A DNA stretch of 64,000 bases from Symbiodinium microadriaticum (Eukaryota > Sar > Dinophyceae > Suessiales > Symbiodiniaceae): NCBI GenBank assembly GCA_001939145.1, contig LSRX01000303.1:259399-323398 (forward strand), read 5' to 3'. The notes under the pieces are model-generated. The model searched no databases and had not been told where the DNA came from. It was given only the letters and a program-made list of their open reading frames with translations. Numbering within the stretch: position 1 is the stretch's first letter; every line of letters starts with the position of its first letter. A program made the position numbers and the translations under genes. Shown piece by piece: positions 37,293 to 48,786 of the stretch.

Positions 37293-37397
37293 TACGGTTG
37301 ATGGTATGATTCCTGCATTACCCAGAATGAGGAATATACCATCATTCCCATAGTTTAGGGTCTTTAAGATAATGCAGGATTTAGATCATCCACCGTA
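37293..37397. mobile_element. MITE-like family B, copy 2 (105 bp)
   Basis: It has ends TACGGTTGATGGTATGATTC and a complementary right end. Along its whole length it matches the reverse complement of the copy at 35840-35950, including the GGAATATACC and ATTCCCATAG central words. It is therefore a homologous element inserted in the opposite orientation. Confidence 0.85.
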
Positions 37398-40240
37398 GTT
37401 CAAGCGTTGATCCCAGCCGGGGCCTGGGGACCTGATGCGGAATCGGCCGCAAACCTGTCTGACCTATTCGGAAGAAGTCGTGAAGGGATGGAGTGTCTGC
37501 GGGCTCAGAAAGTCCCCCTTCTCTCTCTGTCCCTGTCTCTTTCTCTAGGGCCTCTTGCTTGCAAGCAACTTGCTCTCTCTCTCTCTCTCTCTATCTGGCT
37601 GTTTCTGTTATGGGAAGCATCACGGAATGCTGGCATCATTCTCATATCTGCGGGCCTTCAGTGCCTTGAACATTGTACGGCATTGAGCGCCTCTTTGCAA
37701 AGAGCTACGAGCACTCAGTAGGAGCTTGCTAGTGTTCGCTCGGACACTGTAAAGTAACCCGAATTTCAACAGTCCCGGCATATTTTGGCTTTTATTCGCA
37801 TCTCGACGATGTCAACGTGTGGAGTACTTCAGAGCTCTGGGATCAGGAGGTTCGAGATGTTTTGAGCTTGCCCTGGACACACTCAGGTCGCAAGTTCAGG
37901 GTGAGAGGTGTAGGTTTTACTTACCGCTGACACAAGGTATGCGTTATGCTGCTGGCTTTGTTTACACGCGTGCAAACACGCAGGGCAGGAATTGCCGGTT
38001 TTGCTCCTGGTCCAAACAAGGAGCCAGCCGCATCGCCACACACCGCCCGTCGAATGCATTGCTCGGCATCCACAACACACACCTGGAGGCACAGATGTGA
38101 GCGCACAACCTCACATCCGACACTCTAAATCGCAGACCGTGCCTCAGGACATCGTTTCTGCAAAAGCAGATTCCATCTTAATACTTGATTTAGATGCGGC
38201 GCTGTGTGTATTGACGTCTGGAGTTCACCTACCTGTGACGACCATGTTTGAAGCTAGTTCGTATATGTCCCTGTTGTCTGTGTTCATGCCCTTGCATACA
38301 TACAGGTATACCGAAACAATGCCAATTATTTGTGTAATTATAAAAATGTGTGTCACACACGCAGGCATATGATTGCAGTTGGCCACTTCTGTTGGATGCA
38401 CAAGTAGTTGCAGCAAATGCACACATTGTATTCGGGGCGTAATCAATATTGTTGGTAGGGCTTCGGGATATTCTTTTCAAGAAGCACATGGGTTCTACCA
38501 AGGAATACTATTCCCAAGCTCTTCCGCCAGAGGCCCTGAATCTTGACACCTGAATAACCTGACCTCAGAATACCTTCGATAGGCTCCAAGACCAGCAGCC
38601 ACTAGGCTTGACACCTGTGATGCCATCGAACTCCGTTCTTTACTGCCTTCTGATTACCATTCCTCTCCTGTTTGGGGAGTTGGGGCTTTGGCATGACTCT
38701 TTGAAGCCTCTGCGGGGGTGTGGTGTTTCAAACGGAATGGACATAGCGTTGGACTTTTAGGGGCGAGGAATGTGAGGAAATCCTACACCAGCGCAACGCT
38801 GCCTGCCGCCCAGGACGGCGACCACCGCCCATCAGAAGCAGCTTGCCTGAACAAGCAATCGCCTCCACCCATGACTCGAAACGAAACTTTGAAAGATAAA
38901 TCCCGAAACCCTAACCTTACAAAGACCCAAAACGACATCTTCTTTAGAAGACCCCTGATCCTGCCAAGGGATCCCATCCCTGATCACTAGACCCTTGGGT
39001 CCCTCAGTCTACAATAAAGGATACTAATGCTTACTACCAAGGGCCTGCTCAAATGCTACTGAGTGCGGGGGGGGGGGGGCAGTATACAAACTAAACCCCA
39101 TGACACCCTCTAAAACAAATGTCAACCTCTCAGAAGGCCTTTGAAGCCCCAAACCCGATCCAGGTGAACGTTGAGCACAGGCCAAGACTGAAATCTTCGC
39201 CAAACGTTTGGGCTTCGGAGGGGGGGTGTTGGTAGTAGTGGTTTTTGAATTGAATGAGGGGTCTTTGATGCGGAAGGGATAAAAGTAGGGATGCCATATA
39301 AGAGTCTGATCTTTCTCTGCCTCCTAGACCCTTGCAGGCTGTGTGGTGTCGCCCTGGCATGGCCAGGGAATGGTCGTGGCGGAACCTGATCAAAGCTGTT
39401 GGCGTAGGGCTTAGGTTTAGAGTTTAGGCGATTAGGGTTAAGGTGGTGTCCGGCAATAGCACCACAAGAGCGGCAATGGTGACAACGACAACAACGATAT
39501 CCCTTTTACTATTATAAATATACAGAAACAGGCATCTTTGTCTATCAAAACCGAGATATGGGTAGCTACACGTGCATGCATACGTAGACGAACATTTGAC
39601 CAAATCATGGCCACGCGCATAGTTACAATTCCGAACAGAAGTAAAGCTGATAAGATCCCTAGCAAAACTAATCTGAGCATATCTCTCTCCATCCATCCAA
39701 TCCATACATACATCGGCGCAACGCAAGACCCTACACGAAAAACCACACACCCCAGGTTTCGGCTCGTCGGGCTTACCTGGACCTTTTAATACATGCCGTT
39801 TTAGGGCTCCGTCCTATGATCTCCATTGAAAACTATTCAAAACGGTAGGTTAGTTGGGGCCAAAGTCCGGCATAGGTTTTAGGATTGCGGGGGCTGAGGA
39901 TTTAGGGTAGGCAAGGCTTTGGGGAGTCCGGCTCGAGGGCTTAGGGGTGGGGAGTGTAGCGTGCAGGGAACCCTCCTTGCGGAGGTCTGGAAATCTGAAA
40001 GCTTACAAAAAGCACCAACATATATACTGTTGAACGTAATCTCCCCAGCCGGAGCATTTGACTGGAAAATGGCCCTAAAACCCATACCCTAAAGGCCCTA
40101 AACCCAAAACTAGGCCTTCCTAGTTCACCCACCAAGCCCCGATGGAGTTCTTCGGCCTCGACTTTGTGCAAAGCCACAGGGTACGATTGAGTTTTTTTGC
40201 ATGTGCATGTACATGAACCAGCGCCTTGGGCCTTCCCATG
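37398..40240. other. Gene-poor stretch, 2.8 kb
   Basis: CT-rich simple sequence lies at 37508-37592 and a G homopolymer at 39066-39079. Open frames at 37992-38372 and 39424-39750 are unrecognised. Confidence 0.4.
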
Positions 40241-40352
40241 CCCAAAGAGCCCAATACCCCTTAATTAAGGAATATATACCTTAAATCATAATATTGAGGC
40301 CCCTATAATTTAAGGCTATATTCCTTATTTGAGGGGTATTGGGCTCTCTGGG
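40241..40352. mobile_element. Foldback (MITE-like) element, 112 bp
   Basis: Terminal inverted repeats of 36 bp begin CCCAAAGAGCCCAATACCCC and CCCAGAGAGCCCAATACCCC, with about four mismatches in total. The centre is AT-rich. It is the longest and cleanest hairpin of the window. Confidence 0.85.
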
Positions 40353-41400
40353 TGCCTAGCTTCGGTGACCTCCGAAGAGAAGCAGCAGACCTCTTACACC
40401 CTCAACCGTCGGTCCCAGTAGGGGCCCAGGAACATGTAATGTCCGATCCACCGCCACCCGTTCGGGTCCAAATCTAGAACAGCGAGGTCTCCGAAGTCAC
40501 GAACTCCCCAGTTCCTCGGCAGCAGTGGAAATTATAGGGTTTATTTGGTACACTTCTCGACTTGTAAATTGTAGGGTGTGCCGCTTTGGGCATAAGGAGG
40601 GTCAAGCACTTCGGTTAGTGACTAGTTTGGAGGTCCGGACAATTAGATTAGACGGGTTTGGCGGTTTGACATAAATGGAGTTTAAGGAATTAAGGCTTAT
40701 CATGACCATTGATCATTGGTCAATCCATGTCATGGCTAGCTCTTCTCAAGTGTTTCCAGCACGATGGGTTACGACCATCATCTCCAATGGAAAAACCGGG
40801 ACCCTTGAAAATACCAAGCTCAAATTAAAACTCACGTGAGGTTGACAGGGTGAATTTACAAGTAGATCTTGGACCCTGTGTTATGGGTTCATCTCGCTGT
40901 ACTTTTTTGTTCGAGGTCTGGTCTATCTTCTAACATGCTGTGTTTGTTTGTTGTGTCTTGTTTCTATTGCTTAAAAATGTGCCTTGCTGTTGTTCTTCTT
41001 CTGTTCTATTGTTATTGTTATCTAATTTACCATTTGCTTGGTTTCAATGGTCGGTTCTGGTCTCATGTTGGTCCTTGTTTAGACATGTACGCCGGTCGCC
41101 ACTGCAAGCCGCAAGCCTACCCCACCACGCTCGTTTGCTCTTCTATGTCTTGAGTGACACCTCGGTGACCACTGGCTAAGGCCATGAACCCAAGAACGCT
41201 GCTGCTTTTTCTGGCCCAGTTGCTCGAGGATGTTGCCTATGCCTCCTGCAAAGCCCGGAAGGTGGTTCAGGGTTTAGGCTACTCTCGAGTCCAGTAGCAA
41301 GAAAAGGTATAACGCAGGATCTGTGTGTCCCAACAGCAACGACACGAATACCTGCTCTCCCCATTCTCTTCTACCTGCCACTCTTCCAACAATCACAACT
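40353..41400. other. Gene-poor stretch
   Basis: A 94-codon plus-strand frame from 40869 is hydrophobic and cysteine-rich, which reflects a T-rich patch. It is not supported as a gene. Confidence 0.35.
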
Positions 41401-41517
41401 ACGACAGCAACAGCGACGATGCTACACCGCCACTCTACGACTCTTCATGCAACGACTGCAACTAATACCACCGCCTAGCATTCCTACTACTCCACTCCTA
41501 CTTCTACTCTACTGCCG

Positions 41518-41603
<86 letters not shown>

Positions 41604-41613
41604 ACTGCTACTG

Positions 41614-41651
<38 letters not shown>

Positions 41652-41830
41652 TCTACTTCTACTATTTCTACTTCTACTTCTGCTACTACTAGTTCCACTA
41701 CTATTATGCTGCTACTACTTCTGCTACTACTGCTCCTGCTACTGTGACGACGACGACGACGAGGACTGCTACCACTTCAACTACTACTCCTGCTGCTGCT
41801 ATCACTCCCACATGACCAAATCCCCTGGCC
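41400..41830. repeat. Long trinucleotide repeat block (CTG)n/(CTA)n
   Basis: CTG repeats with CTA interruptions (41530-41604) pass into a CTA run (41605-41644) and degenerate CTA/CTT/CTG sequence. It is capable of strong secondary structure. Confidence 0.95.
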
Positions 41831-42494
41831 ACCCCGAATCGCGGAGCCATCTGCCTCCCACGACGACGAGATAACCCCTGCCGTCCACCTCCTTAGATCT
41901 GAAGCTGCGGCGTTGGGGCTTCCGGGTATTCGCAGCTGGTAATCGTAGGCATAAATGTATGATTTGAGAAACTCATACAGCACCTGTATACTTTACCTAC
42001 AGCAATATCAATTATAGTACTGCGAAGCAGGGCCGACAGAGCCCTGGAGGGCTCAATGGGTATCAAAGTTCATGGCAAGTTTAGTTTTCACCAAGCTGCG
42101 AAAAGAGTGGCGCTGTGGCCGTGGCGATGCTGCATCTGCCAGTCCTCGAGATAAGAGCCGAGGGTGGGCTGGGGAGATACTCCGCCACAAGGGTTGATGC
42201 GAAACTCCCGGCAATCCAAACAGAATCCCCAGCAATGCTGCGCAAGTGCCCTCACGTCTTTTGTGTGGACTCAAGCTGTCCCTCAACCGTATAACACTCA
42301 AACCCTCCTACATGCTGGAAAGTTGTTCAGTTGATGGTGGTGTACCCGTATAACCCTAAAGCCTCAACCCTAATAAAGCAAACGCTTGCACTGAGCCCGA
42401 AACCGACCAGCACTCGACTGTTCTTGCTTGCCTCACCCAAATGTTTGTGGAGACCTGGCTTCACCCCTCGCCAACAATACTAGGAGGATGGTGT
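41831..42494. other. Non-genic linker before the retroelement arm
   Basis: No recognised gene. It abuts the GGTC-rich array without an obvious target-site duplication. Confidence 0.4.
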
Positions 42495-43446
42495 CGACCG
42501 GACGACCGGACCGTGACCAGGCCCCCCCCCGTTCGCCCGGTCGCCCGTTCAGCCCGGTCACCCGGTCAGCCCGGTTCTCCGTTCAGTCCGGTCACCAGGT
42601 CAGGCCGGAAGGAGAAACCTGACCGGCCAACCGAACCGACCGTGTGACCGGACGAACCGACCGGCCGACCGGACTGACCGGAACGGGCGAACGGACGAAC
42701 TGACGGGCGAACGGACCGACCCGACCTGAACGGGCGAACGGACCGACCGGAACGGGTGAACGGACCGGCCGACCGGACTGACCTGAACGGGCGACCGGGC
42801 CGATCGGACCGGCGAACTGACCAACCGACCGGACCCGGTCAACCGGGTGACCGGACCGACCCGACCTGAACGGGCGAACGGACCGACCGGAACCGGCGAA
42901 CGGACCGGCCGACCGGACTGACCTGAACGGGCGACCGGGCCGATCGGACCGGACGAACTGTACCGGGTGACCTGAACGGGCGACCGGGTGACCGGGCCGA
43001 CCGGACCGGACGAACTGACCGGGCGACCGGGCCGGACCCGGTCAACCGGGCCCGGTCGATTTCCCCGGTCTGAACGGACAAGCTGACCGAGCGACCGGAC
43101 CAACCTGAACGGGTGATCGGGCGAACTGGGGCCGACTGGGCGACCGGAGCGGGTCAACCGGGCCTTGGTCGATTCTGAACGGACGCACTGACCGGGCGAC
43201 TGGACCAACCTGAACGGGTGACCGGGCCGACCGGACCCGTTCAACCGAGTTTCAGTAATTTCCCGATCTCAACGCACGAACTGACCGGGTGAACGGACCA
43301 ACCTCAACGGGTGACCGGGCGAACTGAACGGGTGACCGGGCCGACCGGACCCGTTCAACCGGGTCTGGTCGATATCCTGGTCTGAATGGAGGAACTGACA
43401 GGGCGACGGGACCAACCTGAACGGGTGATCCGACGAACTCACCGGG
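42495..43446. repeat. Left GGTC/GACC-rich minisatellite array
   Basis: About 0.95 kb built from GACCGG, GGGCGACCGG and AACCTGAACGGG words in a loose period near 115-120 bp. It is the reverse complement in type of the right array but more diverged. A minus-strand frame stays open for 214 codons (43244-42600) and would encode an Arg/Ser/Gly/Pro-rich repeat. Confidence 0.9.
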
Positions 43447-43586
43447 TGATCGGTTTAGGGTTTGGGACTTTGAGGGTTTAAGTTTTCGGGCTTAGGGTCC
43501 TCGGAGCAGCTTGTGTTAGACGGTGCTACCCGTATTGGGTGTTTCATGTACAATGAAAGTGCTCGTAGTAGATCAGAAACAAATAG
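43447..43586. repeat. Left inverted-repeat arm (unique part, about 140 bp)
   Basis: It matches the reverse complement of 54317-54455 with only scattered substitutions, including long exact runs such as GCAGCTTGTGTTAGACGGTG. The polyprotein tail frame (43889-43455) runs into it, so this arm also encodes the last residues on the minus strand. Confidence 0.9.
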
Positions 43587-44381
43587 TTTTGGGGGCTTGT
43601 CCAGATGAGCTGTGGGAATGTCGGCCTTCGTGAGGATGACCATTCCCTCTGCATCGTGGCTCCCGAACATGGCATCATCAACCCCCAGCATATCATTGAG
43701 GATCGCATCCTCGTCCCAAGTGTACCCGATGAGGTCCTCAGCAGGTGGCAACATTCGCCCTCCACTATGTGGGGCTGCAGCTTCGCGTGCCGCTTTGGCC
43801 TTGGCCTGGATAGCCTCACCTTCAGCCCTCAACCTTCTGAGACCTGCAATGGTCTGGTTGTCAGGTGTGCGGTAAGGGATAGCGGCCATGACCTCGTCGA
43901 ATGTTGCCGTAGTGCTGGGCCCTGCAGACGATGATGCGGCCTCAGCTTGTGCTGGGCGGGAATGTCACCTGTTCACGCTCCTTCTGCCTGCGCGTTATGG
44001 CGGCTTGAGGTGCATAGTGCCAATCCCTGCATGTCGGACGAGAGTTCAACCTCACGCAACCCTGTAACCGGCTCCAACGGAGGAGGGCACCCACTCCGTT
44101 TCCCAGGGGTCGGGACAGTCCTCGGTTGCCTGCTGAATCTCGGCCTGCCTTAAAAGGCGGCGGGAGTACTGTGCATTGAAGAGGGCACGATCAAACACAT
44201 GTTTCATGCGGTAAACCCGCTCGCCATAACGGTCAAACGGGTATGCCTCCTGCAGAAACTTGACGTTCTCCTCGGAAGGGCTCGACAGGGATGCCTCGGC
44301 TTGCACACAACGTGCCCGATGGGCAAGAACATTGGCAAATGCTGCTCTGTGCGTTGCCAAGCAGCTGGACGCTGTTGACAC
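43455..44381 (-). pseudogene. C-terminal tail of the retroelement polyprotein, frame-broken
   Basis: Two open segments, 44381-44052 and 43889-43455, are joined by about 160 bp in which coding-like sequence switches frame at least once. The first contains a basic/aromatic stretch (FDRYGERVYRMKHVFDRAL). The second carries an acidic stretch with DEDAILNDMLGVDD and ends inside the left inverted-repeat arm. I recognise no family. The part inside the arm (LSLYMKHP) is also encoded on the plus strand of the right arm. It most likely continues the SGNH-like segment upstream. Whether it is a separate domain is unknown. Confidence 0.45.
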
Positions 44382-44402
44382 ACGGCCTGCCTTTCAAGGC
44401 GG

Positions 44403-45709
44403 CTAGACGCTGGATCTGTCCGCAAACCTTGCTTGCGACTTCCTCCCAGACTCCAGTCGCCTCCATGTTCTCAGCGGTTTGTCGCCACTTGGGAACGTTA
44501 TAGGGTCCACGAACACACCCCTGCGGCCGAATAACTCGTTTCCCATCCAGATGATCATCACGTCCACCGCCAAAGACTGCGGCCTGCTGGACTCTTGGAT
44601 GATTTTGCCCACGAGCTCATGCACCTTATCAACAATAGGAGGAAGCGACGCACCCCAAATCGGACAATACTCCACATGAGCATAGTGACTCAGGATCCCG
44701 TTACCAGTCCTCATCTCCTTGATGTCTGGTGCAAGGTCGCAGAACGTGCGTTTGCCCGCCATGAAGACCGTGGTGCTATCACTCACAATCACCAAGCCCT
44801 TCTCGCGGCCACGGCTATCGCCGGGCTGGATCCTTGAAAGACCCTCATCGCTGACCTCTGCGAGCTTCTTGATGGTCGGGAACTGGTCAGCATTTGCACT
44901 TCCGGCGAAAGTCACTTGCGCCGCGACCTGTGGGGGCTTGTCGGCATACACGGCTGAAAGGGTGGTTGTAAAATCTTCGCTCGTCGTCTGCGAAAGTTCA
45001 TCGCCAAAAATGTCGCACCATAGAAGGCTATGGAGCCACTCCAATCGTGCCGTGTCCCCCTGGTGATACACCGTGAGGGGGGCTGTTGGTCGATCCACAC
45101 CCGTCTGTGTGGTCGTCATGATATCCGGCGTGGTCTTGCGACCCGCTGCACAGGGGCAGGCTTCGGAAGTTAGCAAGTTAGACTCTAGATCGTGATCATG
45201 ATTCCATAGTACCAAATCTGCCTTGGTCCTTAGCGGATAAGCTGCCTCAGCGAATGGTGTCCTAGGATCAGTCATGCAATCATGCAAGAGCTTCACTCTT
45301 GTCTCAGCCTGGAGCCCTGTGCACGCCAGAACATATGCATTCAGCTTGAAGTGATGAACTTTCACAATCCATGAAGGATGCTTTCATCATGGCAGTCACA
45401 CAACACAATGAAGGTGGGAATTGAGAACAAACATGCTAGCTCAGACACATTCGTCAAACTCCTGCTAACCACATCCACATTGTTGCAAGAGAGCGACGTA
45501 CAACCGACGAAAAGTTTCGTTAGTGATGCTCCCCCCTCATCGCGAACAGCATTGATGAGGGTGTGCAATTGTTGTGGTAGCTCATGATTACTTACTTGCC
45601 ACCAATGATCCAGGATATGTCCCCCTGATCGCAAGCAGTCGGCCTCGATAAACATCGGGCTGAAGCGGCGACGGCGGCTGGTTTGGGGAGCCTGAATCCA
45701 AGATTGCAA
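44403..45709 (-). pseudogene. Putative SGNH-hydrolase-like domain of the retroelement, frame-broken
   Basis: Two open segments, 45709-45362 and 45365-44403, overlap by a frame change. The second has VIVSDSTTVF (candidate nucleophile serine at 44775-44777) preceded by hydrophobic residues, like block I of SGNH hydrolases. About 80 residues later comes VMIIWMGNELFG (GNE at 44535-44543), like block III. I could not identify a convincing distal DxxH block, which may be lost or in another frame. Esterase-type SGNH domains are known in ORF1 of some LINE elements. Here it sits after RNase H. The assignment rests on motif resemblance only. The alternative is an unrelated alpha/beta domain. Confidence 0.35.
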
Positions 45710-46219
45710 AGTTCTTGTTTGTTTGTTGTGCCAATACTACCAACTTTGGAGGAGGTAAAGGCAATCAGACCAAATCGGGTGCCGGTCCACAGCAACACAC
45801 AATGGCGTAAGTGTGGGGCAAAGTACAATGGTGAATCCTTAGTGTTGTGAGAGGCGCCCTCGACGGCGATTTGCTGATTGACCTTAGTCTGAGTCTTAGG
45901 CCCAGCACCTGTCGTACCCTCAACCCAAGAGAAACCCATTCTTAAAATCCCCAAAACTGACTGCGAAGTTCTCATTCCCTCTGAGGTTGCGACAATCCGT
46001 GTGTAAAAGGCTCTTAGCATCACGGTTTATGGCAAGCGAGGTCCAGGTAAAACCTGGTCGTGCCTGTTTCGCAACCCACTCATTGACATAGCGGCATGCT
46101 TTAGGGTACCGTCCGGCAATCGTGGTAATCCCCTGCATTCCACTAAAAGAGAAGAAACCCCAGTTGTGGTAGTAAGACTCATCCGAAGTGGTGAGCTTGG
46201 ACTTTCGCCTGCGACTCAC
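45592..46219 (-). pseudogene. Putative Fe(II)/2-oxoglutarate-oxygenase-like domain, frame-broken
   Basis: Two minus-strand open segments (46219-45920 and 46023-45592) read as one domain split by an indel near 45930. The first contains HTD followed by CRN (codons 46003-45995), resembling the HxD iron site. The second contains, about 64 residues later, RHCVLLWTGTRFGLIAFTS, where His (45804-45802) and Arg nine residues on (45777-45775) resemble the distal iron ligand and the 2-oxoglutarate-binding Arg. The G-F-S-W-V-E strand between fits the same fold. The domain follows RNase H directly. I infer the family from this HxD...H...R pattern. An unrelated fold is possible. Confidence 0.45.
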
Positions 46220-46239
46220 CTTGGTTGGGAATTGTTCGG

Positions 46240-47081
46240 CTAGACTCTGCAGCGCCTTGTATAGCTGAAGTCCTTAGCACTGAGAAGTTGCTCGGCTGCA
46301 CCCTCGATATCCGGCCTCCCAATACTGGGGGCTGTAATCGTCGGCTTAGCGACCAGATGACTATCCGAGTCTTTGCCCTTTTTAGGGGCGATGCCCGGGC
46401 AGTCAACGTGATTGATAAGCCTGAGTGCATGTAGCCACTTAGCCTTCTCTGCGAATGGTTTGGTGAACACGTCGGCCACCTGTTCGGACGTGTCAACATT
46501 AACCATGTTAAAATGCTTGACTTCAAACTGCTGTTTGAGCCATCCGAAACTGATGTTTTGGGTCCTGTCGGTGTGGCGCATCTTCTCGCTGTCACCCTTA
46601 GTGACAATTGTGATCTCAACCCAACATTTAAACCCTGAAGATTAGCAATCGTGCGACCACCTGAGTTATCACCATACCGAGTTTCGTCAAGCTCGGGATC
46701 CACTCGTGCGATCACACCATCAATCTTCACTGGGCAAGGTGTCTTCGGCCTAACCTTGTGGTTGGCTGGATCAATCTCAACCTGTCGCCAAAGGAAAATC
46801 CAAAGACTCAAGCTGGGAAGACCCTGCGCTCGAACACCGTGGTTGGCGCTGACAACCTCGCTCTCAGTGCTAGACATCGTGATGCTGGTCTGTTTCTTTG
46901 AAAAGGCATTGAGCGGATAATAAGTGTTTGGGCCCGCAAGATACATAGCGCAACCAGAGGTTGACTTGCGATCGTGTTCCCCGGACCCTGCATCGCAGAA
47001 AAGCCAAAGCTTACACTCGCTAATCCGATCACCTATGAAACCCTGCATCCTCACGTCTAGTGATGAGTTGATGTAACACAC
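46240..47081 (-). pseudogene. RNase H domain of the copia polyprotein, frame-broken
   Basis: It degrades RNA in the RNA-DNA hybrid during reverse transcription. The open frame 47081-46179 contains LFCDAG (first catalytic Asp), HDRKSTSGCAMYL, and SKKQTSITMSSTESEV (catalytic Glu in STESE). These are signature words of copia RNase H. After about 46620 the homology continues in another frame (46581-46240) with NVDTSEQVADVFTKPFAEK, the typical copia C-terminal motif. One indel near 46610 therefore breaks the domain. The residues between Asp and Gly at DAG may include a small deletion compared with the usual DADFAG pattern. Confidence 0.85.
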
Positions 47082-48023
47082 CAGTCTGTGTAACGCGGCA
47101 TCGCAATCTCTCCCATTTCGTCACACGAGAAACGAGGCTTTGTGTAGCTCTGAGGAGATCCCACCTAGCCATCCTAGCAGTGAGCAAAACCTTCATCAGA
47201 ACTTTGCTGGGTATCGGCTGAAGGCGTCCTGCGGGCTCGTTCTCCCCAAAAGGCTTCGCAACTCGGTTCTCGGAGAAGGGGGTTGGTACAGTAGCAAGGG
47301 ATTGTCTACTGACCTTTGCAATTGACAGTACCGGTCTACACACGAGATTAGAAAATCCCTCATGTCGTAAGTCATGATGTTCACAGGCTTTTCCATTGAA
47401 GGAACTGAATCCTGGCAAATCGTGTCAGTGCCTCTGAACTGGCTTGCTTTAGCCTCCCTCTTGGCTTCAGCTTTCGATCTAGGCGGCTTGCCTTTCGAGG
47501 CAGCTAGAGCGAGTCTGACCGATTCAGCGCTTGTGCCTGGAAGAGGGAACACGGTTCTTCCGGTCCACCAATCCTCGTACTTAGGGTCATTGGGGGTACG
47601 AGTGTCGTGCTCGACAATGGGTCCCTCATCAACATCGGTAATGCGCACATTCGAGAGATCAGGAAACTTCTCAATATCACGAGTGGTTGGCACATACAAC
47701 CTCTTCCTGGGGTACACATGATGACGAACAACTGCGCCAAGTTCAGGGTCAACTTCCCAGTAGTCTTCCCTAACTTGCGGCCTCGGGTTACCCCGGGCTG
47801 GAGCAGCCGTCTTCTTGTCAAACACGTACGCAAAAGGATGTGCTGACCTTGGAAGCTTCACACCTGTCTTCTCGAAGTGGTTACATCTGAAGTACCTACC
47901 GAAAGGCTCGGGAGGGTCCATGTCGATCACACTCTCGATGGCTTTCCAACCCTTCGCGAGGTTTTGTGTGGGGCCAGCCATTTTGAAATCGTCAACATAG
48001 ATCAATTTTGAAATCGTCAACAT
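47029..48023 (-). pseudogene. Reverse transcriptase C-terminal half and connection, frame-broken
   Basis: The open frame 48023-47196 begins with the second copy of the IYVDDFK motif (palm catalytic aspartates). It then holds a roughly 150-residue charged insert with HHVYPRKRLYVPT, unusual relative to minimal copia RT. Frame changes near 47200-47330 lead into 47418-47029, with KVLMKVLLTARMARWDLLRA, which corresponds to the copia connection before RNase H. The frame relative to the upstream RT half is shifted by the 25-bp duplication at 47981-48029. Confidence 0.75.
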
Positions 48024-48029
48024 AGATCA
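47981..48029. repeat. 25-bp tandem duplication over the RT active site
   Basis: The unit TTTTGAAATCGTCAACATAG plus ATCAA (47981-48005) is repeated immediately (48006-48029, then diverging). On the minus strand each copy encodes IYVDDFK. Because 25 is not a multiple of three, the first copy is followed by a premature stop and the second lies in a different frame. Confidence 0.95.
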
Positions 48030-48786
48030 CAAGCAAAAGATCGAGTTCGGGGTGATAGAAAATACTCTGCCAAATTTCGGGAAGTACTGCGACCCAGCCT
48101 ACCGTTCGTAATTGGTCCTCGCAGTGCTTCTCCCAGATTCCGCCTGAGTCTGGGTGTCCGTACAAAGCGAGTCTGAGCGGCACGACTGGGTCCTGGAACT
48201 TATTGCCCCACGCTTTGGGCCATCTGTTCCGGGCCAATCGCACCCAAGTTTCTATCCCCTTAAACAAGGCTTGGGTATAGGCTTGCCTCGCGTCTGCTTG
48301 CTGCTTCGAGTAGCCGGGCTGGCTTCCGAACACGTCGATTACTTTAGCGGCCTCCATCGATGCGGGGCTGGATCCTAGTTCGGCAAAGATCGCGTGATCG
48401 TTGTGTTCATCGGAAACCCTGTTGCCCTGAAACACGCCGCGTCCTTTCCACTTCCTGTCAGGATGGCCTGGGGGAAGCTCGTCACCATTAAGACTGCAAA
48501 TCTCAAAAACCCTACCGAAATGCGCCTTAATGCCTCTACTCACGACATCAGCAACAACATCACGGTATTCGCGGACCTTAGAATGCAGCCAGCAGGACTT
48601 ATCAACAAGCTTCTGCCACTCCTTGTCCATGGCTGTCTTGGCTTCAGGTGTTCTGTCTATCTCAGCCTGGTTAACGACTCGTGCTACCAAGGCATGTTGC
48701 TCACGATTGACTGCGTCCAACTTCTGCCAATACAAGGACGCGATCCTTTCTCTGTGGGTCTCGACCGTGCTACGGACGACTGGCAT
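47992..48786 (-). pseudogene. Reverse transcriptase, fingers and palm, frame-broken at both ends
   Basis: This is the copia-type RNA-dependent DNA polymerase. The 264-codon frame contains KEWQKLVDKSCW, then KWKGRGVFQGN (fingers), ADARQAYTQAL (palm motif A, equivalent to the QMDVKTAFL of other copia RTs), LALYGHPDSGGIWE (motif B) and IYVDDFK (motif C). It terminates five codons after YVDD because of the 25-bp tandem duplication. Upstream it is separated from the linker frame by a 16-bp duplication at 48775-48806. Confidence 0.85.

Noticed and set aside
41447..41698. Poly-Cys/Tyr and poly-Ala/Val open frames
   Set aside because: Translation of CTG/CTA trinucleotide repeats. No flanking coding signal.
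42495..43446. CRISPR array interpretation of the GGTC-rich repeats
   Set aside because: There are no unique spacers of constant length between repeats. The arrays are tandem minisatellites, and the genome is eukaryotic.
44479..45066. Plus-strand open frames opposite the SGNH-like segment
   Set aside because: They overlap the better-supported minus-strand polyprotein and show no motif.
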